35,686 nt of DNA, from assembly GCA_024697945.1 (NCBI GenBank), contig JAILRU010000085.1:1-35686 (forward strand), read 5' to 3'. Under the pieces are notes generated by a model that was not told the DNA's origin, ran no database searches, and was given only the letters and a program-made list of their open reading frames with translations. The stretch comes from Bacteroidaceae bacterium (GTDB taxonomy: Bacteria; Bacteroidota; Bacteroidia; Bacteroidales; Bacteroidaceae). Shown in pieces: positions 1 through 5,929 of this stretch. Positions within the stretch are counted from its first letter, which is position 1, and every line of letters starts with the position of its first letter. The translations under genes were made by a program, and so were the position numbers.

Positions 1-355
1 TTAGATCTGCGCCAATTATTCTCTTGACAAAAGCGTTCAGTCGGTTCATCTCTTCGGACGAAAGCAGTTTGTCAATAGTCACACCTTTGGGCAGCAGTTG
101 TGCTTTCTTGAAGGCAAGGCTGTCCGCGTTTGTCAAATCGCCTTTTAGCACCTCGGTATAAACCTGTTGGCAATCGACCAAAGCCTGACGTATGCCGACA
201 ATGGAATCCACAAATGACTCATCGACAATATGGTAGGTACCTACGATATAGGATGGAGCAGCCAGACCGTTGCCGCTGATGCGGAATAGTAACTGAGCGT
301 TCGCAGTGAATGCCACAAGGGCGAGCAGTATGGTGATGAATGTTTTCTTCTTCAT
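1..355 (-). CDS. TraB/GumN family protein, N-terminal part (cut by window edge)
   Basis: The reading frame runs from an ATG at 353-355 to the window edge without a stop, giving 118 residues. A signal peptide (MKKKTFITILLALVAFTANA) is followed by LLFRISGNGLAAPSYIVGTY. That stretch matches the opening motif of TraB/GumN proteins, where a short strand and an SGNGL...PSYxxGTxH segment precede the conserved histidine; here it reads GTYHIVD. The family is related to TIKI/EreA-type putative metalloproteases, and its bacterial members are mostly of unknown function. The signal peptide implies export. It lies 36 bases after the S41 peptidase stop on the same strand, so the two are probably co-transcribed. 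The C-terminal half is outside the window. Confidence 0.8.
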   Translation of the reverse strand, partial: MKKKTFITILLALVAFTANAQLLFRISGNGLAAPSYIVGTYHIVDESFVDSIVGIRQALVDCQQVYTEVLKGDLTNADSLAFKKAQLLPKGVTIDKLLSSEEMNRLNAFVKRIIGADL

Positions 356-391
356 AATATATCTGTTTATCCGACTAATATTTTTGGGGAA

Positions 392-1537
392 TTATTGTTT
401 TACCCCGTATTTCTCAGTAATAAGGCTCCATGATGCATCCCAGTCTTCGAGGTTAACCTTGATATCTGGTTGCATATAGGGTTCGTCGGTTTTGGATTCA
501 TCAGGACGAACAAACAACTGGCACGAGATGGATCCATACACTTCTGTGTTGGGTAGACGGAAGGGAAGGATATGTCCATAGTGGGAAGGTCCAAAAGTTG
601 AGGTCGTACCAATAATGGTGCCAAAGTGGTTGTCGCGAGCGTAGGTTAGAAGGTTGCCTGCGCTGCTGAAAGTCCTCTGTCCCATAACGAATACCACCTG
701 CCCCTCGTAGAGCTTTGGCTGCTGATAGTTGCTGTTATTATTGGCAGGCTCTTGATAGAGTTCGTCCTTGTGGCCTCCTTGTTCCCAATTCTTCTTTAGT
801 TCAACTGCATTAGGGAAATACTCTGTCATAAAGTTTGAAAGGCGGGTATAGGCAGTGAAGGTCTTTAAGTTGTCAAAAGGATAAAGATGCTCCATCAGCA
901 GGCTGCAATAGTAGTCGTTGCCGCCGCTATTGTACTGCACATCCACCACCAGCGTCTTGATGCACGCCTCCTTCATCTCTGCAAACATCCTATCAAGGAA
1001 AGATGAAAAAGGATTAGCCGGGTCATTGGCGCATTTGTTGAATTGCAGATAGCAGATGCTTATATCTGGGAAAATCTGGTAGTCGTAAACCGTGGCGTGA
1101 GGACGCATGATGTGTTCCCTGTCTGGAGCGAAAGATGTGATGCCAGCCTCCGTCAGTTTCTTCCGCTCTGCCAATGTTGCCTCTTTCACTTGTTTTGCCG
1201 TAGTAACGCAAGTATGTTTATCCTTCAGTTTGCCCAAGGCCTCGTTAAGGGCATCGGCAAGTGCTTCGTCCGTCTCTATGCTCTTGCATTTCTCCAACAA
1301 CGTCTCCTTATTAGCATACCATTCCTCGCACCGTTCGGACCTAATGTAATAGGGATGCGTTTCTGCTACTAAGTCCATAAAGAGTATGGCGTCTTTCTGA
1401 TACTTGTTGCATGACTGGTACATCGTGTTGGTCTGATATGCCGAATCGCTAAGCACCTTAAACTGGCTTATGTCCTGTGCCACTGCCGTTAAACCTGTCA
1501 GCAGAACCATCAAAGCCGATAATAACTTTTCTTTCAT
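392..1537 (-). CDS. S41 family (C-terminal processing-type) peptidase, secreted
   Basis: A 381-residue protein with a signal peptide (about residues 1-20, ending AVA-Q). The C-terminal half carries S41 tail-specific protease features: a strand plus turn LVVDVQYNSGG near 196-206, and QRTFSSAGN near 287-295, where the serine before AG is the expected nucleophile. GTTSTFGPSHYG (about 310-321) fits the loop after the catalytic helix. The expected lysine four residues after the serine is not obvious, so this may be a family branch with a serine-histidine type site, or an inactive one. No PDZ domain is recognisable in the N-terminal 150 residues. It probably acts in the periplasm or at the cell surface; the substrate is unknown. 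It is the first gene of a pair with the TraB-like gene. The upstream region holds a candidate structured RNA. Confidence 0.8.
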   Translation of the reverse strand: MKEKLLSALMVLLTGLTAVAQDISQFKVLSDSAYQTNTMYQSCNKYQKDAILFMDLVAETHPYYIRSERCEEWYANKETLLEKCKSIETDEALADALNEALGKLKDKHTCVTTAKQVKEATLAERKKLTEAGITSFAPDREHIMRPHATVYDYQIFPDISICYLQFNKCANDPANPFSSFLDRMFAEMKEACIKTLVVDVQYNSGGNDYYCSLLMEHLYPFDNLKTFTAYTRLSNFMTEYFPNAVELKKNWEQGGHKDELYQEPANNNSNYQQPKLYEGQVVFVMGQRTFSSAGNLLTYARDNHFGTIIGTTSTFGPSHYGHILPFRLPNTEVYGSISCQLFVRPDESKTDEPYMQPDIKVNLEDWDASWSLITEKYGVKQ

Positions 1538-1569
1538 TGACGTTTACAGCTTTTGTGAATACTTCTTTT

Positions 1570-1750
1570 CAACAAAAGAGGCGCAGACCTTCGCCATACG
1601 ACTCTCGGCTCACCACAAGCCACATCAATACACGGGAATTTCTGCGCCTTGTATGGGCAGTCCCAATAATTGATGTTTGCTCGTTTCTCGTGGTGGTGAA
1701 TTGAGAGTCTATTGAGCAATATGTCTTTGCGCTCCTTTAGAATTGCGATG
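1570..1750 (-). ncRNA. candidate structured RNA, rod-shaped, about 180 nt
   Basis: Read on the minus strand, four pairs of complementary segments nest in order. They are 1723-1735 with 1578-1588 (4 + 4 pairs with a small bulge); 1703-1709 (GACTCTC) with 1600-1606; 1693-1699 (TCACCAC) with 1610-1616; and 1669-1676 (ACATCAAT) with 1622-1629. The terminal part may close further by GGGA/TCCC pairing. The result is one long rod broken by internal loops, starting just after a TAATTTTG -7-like element and ending in a U-rich stretch (TCTTTTGTT). Length and shape would fit a 6S RNA (the Bacteroidales-1 type), but I cannot match its consensus from memory. It could also be a structured 5' leader of the S41 peptidase gene. 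A 76-codon frame overlaps it but resembles nothing known. Confidence 0.45.
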
Positions 1751-1751
1751 G

Positions 1752-1759
1752 CAAAATTA
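1752..1759 (-). promoter_or_regulatory. -7 element TAATTTTG before the candidate RNA
   Basis: The octamer matches the Bacteroidetes sigma-70 -7 consensus TAnnTTTG and is followed by a C, as is common. No clear TTTG is found 19-21 bases upstream, so the -33 half is weak. It would start transcription a few bases before 1748, at the foot of the candidate structured RNA. Confidence 0.4.
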
Positions 1760-1972
1760 CACAAAAATCTGCACTCTACCGGCAGTTTTAACTAAAAAAT
1801 GATAAAAGATGGCAGAAAGCGTAAGATTATTCTGAAGTTCTTGAAAAACTCGTTTTGAGATTTGCACCCATTATTTTCTAATTCAGACGATAAACGGCAA
1901 AATAAACTGAATTTAGCACCAGGGCACGATTGTAGTCGCATAGATGCCTGCTTCATAAAGCAGTCTTCCGCT

Positions 1973-2180
1973 GGCTCACATTTGGCTCACATTGTTTTTT
2001 CAACTTATCTTTGTCTATTTTATATTTTTTCTTTTAATACCTTAACTTTTCCTTTTTTATGTGAGAAAGTGAGCCAAAAGAAGAAAAATGAAGATATATA
2101 ATTGAATTACCCCTACTTTTTGTTGCCTCACATGTGCCTCACATGTGCCTCACATCGTTTTTTCTGTTCTATGTGAGGCA
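1973..2180. repeat. cluster of 11-base repeats containing CTCACAT
   Basis: GGCTCACATTT and GGCTCACATTG lie head to tail at 1973-1994. GCCTCACATGT occurs twice and GCCTCACATCG once at 2125-2157, again with an exact 11-base step. Inverted partners follow each group: GTGAGCCAAA at 2069-2078 pairs with TTTGGCTCAC at 1981-1990, and ATGTGAGGC at 2171-2179 pairs with 2147-2155. The AT-rich stretch between the groups has no gene. A one-turn spacing of identical half-sites would suit cooperative protein binding, but nothing in the sequence names the protein. Confidence 0.6.
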
Positions 2181-2258
2181 TAACCATCGGTTAGAGTATT
2201 TCCAGCTTATACCTGTTACATACCGTCCCTCCCCTGCCAGCGGGCTGTCGCTTCTGTC

Positions 2259-2386
2259 GGAGCGATAGTAATCCTATGGCGGAAGGAATAGTAATCCTTC
2301 AGCGGTAGGAATAGTAATCCTATGCGGGAAGGAATAGTAATCCTTCAGTGGGAGGAATAGTAATCCTCCGGCAGAAGGAATAGGAC
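2259..2386. repeat. tandem array of 23-base hairpin units, loop ATAGTAA
   Basis: The heptamer ATAGTAA begins at 2265, 2288, 2311, 2334 and 2357, and a degraded ATAGGAC begins at 2380, so the step is exactly 23 bases. The bases beside it are complementary within each unit but differ between units: GAAGGA/TCCTTC, TAGGA/TCCTA, GAAGGA/TCCTTC, GGAGGA/TCCTCC. The short linkers between units are GC-rich (CAGCGG, TGCGG, CAGTG). The outermost units are imperfect. It lies in a long intergenic region between the S41 gene and the end of the GH106 gene. It is not a CRISPR array because there are no unique spacers. Confidence 0.85.
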
Positions 2387-2433
2387 GCTCATTCGTGAAC
2401 ATCTGACCGCTCCACCATAATTTTTTTTACGAT

Positions 2434-2498
2434 TTTAATGTCACAATGTCACACTTATTGATTTACAGGGTATTTCGATGTGACATTGTGACATTAAA
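2434..2498. repeat. 20-base perfect inverted repeat made of 9-base repeats
   Basis: 2434-2453 and 2479-2498 are exact reverse complements separated by 25 bases. Each arm contains AATGTCAC in tandem with a 9-base step (AATGTCACAATGTCACA in the left arm). A T-rich run sits just left of it (2421-2428). It could be a stem-loop in RNA, a bidirectional terminator-like element, or a multi-site operator. No gene starts nearby on either strand. Confidence 0.7.
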
Positions 2499-2571
2499 TT
2501 GCGAATTCGGCACAAAAAGAGCATAAAAAAAACATCCTTTTTCGCAAAAACACCATTGGGAAGCAATTATT

Positions 2572-2637
2572 TTTCCTGTGCGTAGGAAAACTTTTTCCTC
2601 CGAAGAGAAAAAATATTTCCTGTGCGTAGCAAAAAAA
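2572..2637. repeat. three 22-base hairpin units, TTTCCT...AGGAAA type
   Basis: TTTCCTGTGCGTAG occurs at 2572-2585 and again at 2616-2629. Between them, at exactly 22 bases from each, is TTTCCTCCGAAGAG (2594-2607). The first unit is a clean hairpin, TTTTCCT-GTGCGT-AGGAAAA. The second folds as CTC-CGAA-GAG flanked by T and A runs, and its opposite strand reads CTC-TTCG-GAG, a stable tetraloop. The array lies immediately downstream of the GH106 gene on the minus strand, so it is probably in that gene's 3' trailer. Confidence 0.7.
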
Positions 2638-2658
2638 GCTGCAAAAGCCCTTTTTTGC
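2631..2658 (-). terminator. terminator after the GH106 gene
   Basis: On the minus strand, GCAAAA-AAGGGC-TTTTGC is followed by AGC and seven T residues. It starts 7 bases after the GH106 stop codon. The stem is AT-rich and only six pairs long, so termination may be helped by the hairpin units that follow. Confidence 0.55.
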
Positions 2659-2664
2659 AATGCC

Positions 2665-5600
2665 TCACTGATTGACGGTGACGAGTGTTACGGGGCCGAG
2701 GAGACCGGAGGGACGGAGTTCGGCTTTGTCCGATGGACCGTTGATGACCCAGGTCTTGCGCTTGTCCTGAGGCTGACGGGCATCATAGACGAGACGGTTG
2801 TACCAGGTGCTGGTGACCAGGATGGTGAGATGGTTCTTGCCCTTGCGGACGAAGCGGGTGATGTCGGTCTCGTAAGGCTCAGCCCAAAGGGTGTCGGTGA
2901 CTTGACCGTTCACACTGACGACGGCTATTTCCTCCACTTTGCCCAGGTTAAGCTTATAGCGGGCACGGCGTTCTTTTTTATCGAGTTGGAAGGTGGTCTC
3001 GTAGGTGGCAGTTCCAGAGAAGGCTTTGCCCTCGTCCGAGAGAGGCAGGTTCTTCCAAGGCTGAAGCTCATCAAGTGTGAGCGGCAAGCCTACTCCCGAC
3101 CCCTGTGGGAAGGTGAGGGTCCAAGGAGTCAATTGATAATTGAAAATGGATAATTGATAATTGACTGGATTCCGGTTTGGTTTGCCATTGTGCCGGAACA
3201 CGACAAACAGCATCTGACCGCGGCTCAGGTTGAGGTCGAGGCAAGCATAGTCGCCATCCTGCCGTGTGGCTACGGGAGTGATGTTGCCGTTCATAGGGTT
3301 CCATAGTTCGGCATGTCCCGTCTGACGAAACTGGACAGTGCCGCTAAAGGCCTGCTCTTGCTGCGGGCAGACCATGTACCAGTCAGCTCCCTCGTCCTGA
3401 CGGTGCAACCAACGAAGGTTCCCTCCAGCTGCGATGACATCAGGCTTGAGGCCAAATTGCTGCAAAGACTCCGAGAGGGGAGATTTTGAATTATGAATTA
3501 TGAATTTTGAATTCCCAAACAGTTTCTCCTTGGCCTTCTGGTATCGCTCTGCTTGCTGCTGGTCATTGGATAGAGTGGCAATGTTCGTGGGCTCGTCCGC
3601 CACGAGGCGTCCGCCCTGTGCCACCAGTTCACAGAGGCGTTCCAGCGTCTCGGGCAGGAGGCGTCCGCGTTTGGGAATCCACAGCAGGTCGTAGCTGATG
3701 CCATCGGGCGTCTGCCACTTGCCGTCCTTGACGCTGATGCGGTGGAGCAAGGCATCGGTGTTGCAATAGTCGTACTTAAACCCCTCGGGGAATGGCGTAT
3801 ATTGGTCGGGTTTCTGCTCCGTCTCGTCACCCAGGTACCAGAGGACGCTGCTCACGGGCCGTCCGCGTTCGAGCATGAAGGCGCAGCGAGCCTGATAGGT
3901 GTTGAAGTGCTTCATATACGGCCACCACGTCTGTGCCCTCAGGAACGGTGTTCCGATGCCGCTGCCGAAAGATGTGCCTGGGAAGTAGAGGTCGGGGTCG
4001 GGATTGTGGGTGTAGGTATGGAAGACGGTATGGGTGACGCCCTCCACCATGTTCTGATTGGCGACCTCGCGCAGCATGGAGAGGTGCTCGTCCCAGGTCA
4101 GTATGAACGAAGTGAACGACTCGGCGCTGACGCGCGGCTTGCCGTACATGCGGGCTGCAGAGGCCGTGGGACGGATGGGCTTGAAGTTATGGTTGGCAAG
4201 GAAGTTGTCGAAGGGCTGCCAATACTCGGTCATAGGCACGTCGGCATACTTGTAGTATTCCATAGGTCCGGCGGGGAAGATGTCTCCTGCTGCCGTCTCA
4301 TAGCTGGCCGTCATTCCTTTTTCGTGAGCCAGACGCGTCATGTGTCCGTAGAAGTTCTGTGTAAAGAGCTCGTGGATGGTGCGCCGCCAGTCGGCCAAGA
4401 ACTGGCTGGTCTGCTCGCGGTCGTCCATCACCCATCCGAAGAGGGAAGGCATCCAGGATGTCAAGTCATAGTGACGGCGCGACAGGAACTCCTCCTTCAT
4501 GTAGCGAGTCCAGGTCTGCGAGGAGCATTCCCAACTGTCCATCAGCATGTTATTGATGAGGCCCTTCAAAGGTCCGTCGGCCAAGCGGCCTATGTAGCTG
4601 TTGAACTGGAAGGTCACAAAGGCGGTATCGAGCTTGTTGACCTCCCAACCTGTAGCTTCTTTCGGAGCCGGTCCGTTTTGTCGGCCTGTGTTGACGTGTC
4701 CTATACGCAGGATGGTCCATGAGCCTTGCGGAGCCGTCCAGCGGAGATGCCCATCCGCATCCATCTTATCAGAGATGTCAAGCACCTCTGCCCTGCGCAC
4801 AAAAGTCTCCTCCTCTCCTTGGAGAGAGGGTTGTGGAGTGAGACTTGTACGCGACGTCCATCCAGCCTCCATCTCCCAGTTGTGGCCTCGGGCAGCAGTC
4901 AGGAACCGCATGTAGCGGATGTGCATATCGTGCAGGTTTGTGATTTCCACGAGATAGATTGTGGAATCCCTTCCTGATTTTGAATTCTCTTGCAGTGCAA
5001 ACGTCATTCCTTTCTCCGAGTCCTGCCAGTTGGCAGCAGGGAAGTCGGAGTCCAACAATACTATCTGTTGTCCCTCGCACATAATCCTCACATGGATGTC
5101 GGGCTGTACGCTGAATGGATGGTTGAAGTCGTTGATGGGGTTGAACTCCACCGAGCGAGCTCTCTCTGAGCCTTTGAGCTTCACAGTGAAGCGGTAAGGC
5201 TTGCCGGGCTGTGTAGGGGGCATCACGAAGTCCTTTCCCTCCTTCAACAGCCGTTCCCATTCCTGTTGGTGGTCGTCAGCCTGAACCTCTTCCACCTCGC
5301 AATACTGGCCCGTGTCGCCTTGTGGCGTGGGGAAGGCCAGCACGCAGATGTCCCTCCAGTCGCGCCAATCTTCCTTGGCGTCGATGGGGAGGTTCACATC
5401 CACTTCTTCTCCTCCTTCTACATCAGTACGCGTATAGACGAGGTGTCGCATGGCTTGCTCGGGCGTAATCCACGGTCCGCCGCTCATGGCCCAGCCAGGA
5501 CAGGTCTGGAGGCTGAAACGCATACCCAGCCGGTGTGCTTCGGTAGCTGTGTGGCGCACCAGATCCTCCCATTTGGGTGTCAGACACTCGATGGGTTCCT

Positions 5601-5898
5601 CCGTTCCAGGCCACACATCGTCGCTCATGCGTCCGTGGAAGAGCTGGATGCCCTGAATGCCCGACTCGGCGATGGCTTCCAGGTCGCGTGTGATACCCTC
5701 GCGGCTCACGTTTCCGTTGACAAAGTGGAACCACGTCTCGGGATAGAAGATGCGGTCCGGATGCAGGAACATCTTCTGGTCTGCTTTGCCGAAGGGACGA
5801 TGCAGCAGGGCGCTGTCAGGCACGGCCTTGAACTCTTGTGCCTGCCCCGTTACTGCGACAAGGGCAAGGACAAATGTAAGAATAAGTTTACAGTTCAT
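2665..5898 (-). CDS. glycoside hydrolase family 106 (alpha-L-rhamnosidase-like)
   Basis: A secreted protein of 1077 residues. The start chosen is the ATG at 5896-5898 because it opens a proper signal peptide (MNCKLILTFVLALVAVTGQA); an upstream in-frame ATG would add 26 non-hydrophobic residues and overlap the GH20 gene. The N-terminal module carries WFHFVNGNVSREGITRDLEA and GIQGIQLFHGRM (about 56-90), typical of GH106 proteins that remove rhamnose from pectic or other plant glycans. The C-terminal 150 residues form a beta-sandwich-like segment (FSGTATYETTF, YKLNLGKV). It follows the GH20 gene by 31 bases and probably shares its transcript. Three unusual stretches look inserted in frame: residues near 351-366 (SLTPQPSLQGEEE), near 795-805 (SKFIIHNSKS) and near 911-923 (NYQLSIFNYQL). 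All are encoded by simple repeats of the kind seen between genes. Rhamnosidase activity is inferred from family only. Confidence 0.88.
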   Translation of the reverse strand: MNCKLILTFVLALVAVTGQAQEFKAVPDSALLHRPFGKADQKMFLHPDRIFYPETWFHFVNGNVSREGITRDLEAIAESGIQGIQLFHGRMSDDVWPGTEEPIECLTPKWEDLVRHTATEAHRLGMRFSLQTCPGWAMSGGPWITPEQAMRHLVYTRTDVEGGEEVDVNLPIDAKEDWRDWRDICVLAFPTPQGDTGQYCEVEEVQADDHQQEWERLLKEGKDFVMPPTQPGKPYRFTVKLKGSERARSVEFNPINDFNHPFSVQPDIHVRIMCEGQQIVLLDSDFPAANWQDSEKGMTFALQENSKSGRDSTIYLVEITNLHDMHIRYMRFLTAARGHNWEMEAGWTSRTSLTPQPSLQGEEETFVRRAEVLDISDKMDADGHLRWTAPQGSWTILRIGHVNTGRQNGPAPKEATGWEVNKLDTAFVTFQFNSYIGRLADGPLKGLINNMLMDSWECSSQTWTRYMKEEFLSRRHYDLTSWMPSLFGWVMDDREQTSQFLADWRRTIHELFTQNFYGHMTRLAHEKGMTASYETAAGDIFPAGPMEYYKYADVPMTEYWQPFDNFLANHNFKPIRPTASAARMYGKPRVSAESFTSFILTWDEHLSMLREVANQNMVEGVTHTVFHTYTHNPDPDLYFPGTSFGSGIGTPFLRAQTWWPYMKHFNTYQARCAFMLERGRPVSSVLWYLGDETEQKPDQYTPFPEGFKYDYCNTDALLHRISVKDGKWQTPDGISYDLLWIPKRGRLLPETLERLCELVAQGGRLVADEPTNIATLSNDQQQAERYQKAKEKLFGNSKFIIHNSKSPLSESLQQFGLKPDVIAAGGNLRWLHRQDEGADWYMVCPQQEQAFSGTVQFRQTGHAELWNPMNGNITPVATRQDGDYACLDLNLSRGQMLFVVFRHNGKPNRNPVNYQLSIFNYQLTPWTLTFPQGSGVGLPLTLDELQPWKNLPLSDEGKAFSGTATYETTFQLDKKERRARYKLNLGKVEEIAVVSVNGQVTDTLWAEPYETDITRFVRKGKNHLTILVTSTWYNRLVYDARQPQDKRKTWVINGPSDKAELRPSGLLGPVTLVTVNQ
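3129..3165. repeat. ATTGATAATTG stutter repeat inside the GH106 gene
   Basis: Three imperfect copies of a (g)aTAATTGA(a) unit lie in frame in the GH106 coding sequence and encode NYQLSIFNYQL. The stretch is far richer in A and T than the flanking gene. Comparable AT-rich stutters occur between genes at 7627-7662 and 25358-25392. Confidence 0.7.
3484..3515. repeat. GAATTATGAATT stutter repeat inside the GH106 gene
   Basis: The run TTTTGAATTATGAATTATG continues with TTTTGAATTCCC, and on the coding strand gives NSKFIIHNSKS. It is the same kind of unit as the intergenic repeats at 7627-7662 and 25358-25392. It keeps the frame and is likely a loop insertion in the protein. Confidence 0.7.
4803..4846. 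repeat. nested hairpin insertion inside the GH106 gene
   Basis: The outer arms AAGTCTC (4803-4809) and GAGACTT (4840-4846) enclose an inner CTCTCC-tt-GGAGAG hairpin (4813-4826). It encodes SLTPQPSLQGEEE, a low-complexity stretch. Both the structure and the peptide look like a mobile palindromic unit kept in frame. Confidence 0.55.
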
Positions 5899-5929
5899 AG
5901 TCCATAGTTGAGTTTGTCGAGCCAAAACT

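Noticed and set aside
1534..1764. 76-codon frame within the candidate structured RNA
   Set aside because: The product is basic, has no motif, and ends in the S41 start region. The nested helices explain the sequence better.
2259..2386. CRISPR array
   Set aside because: The 23-base units are directly adjacent and there are no unique spacers between them. No cas genes are present. The same holds for 18999-19234.
2437..2495. CRP-type TGTGA/TCACA operators
   Set aside because: The half-sites have the wrong spacing for a TGTGA-N6-TCACA site and belong to 9-base tandem repeats. No gene start is nearby.
2578..3153. 191-codon open frame on the plus strand
   Set aside because: It lies opposite the GH106 gene, starts in the hairpin array, and its product resembles no protein. 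The minus-strand frame has clear family motifs.
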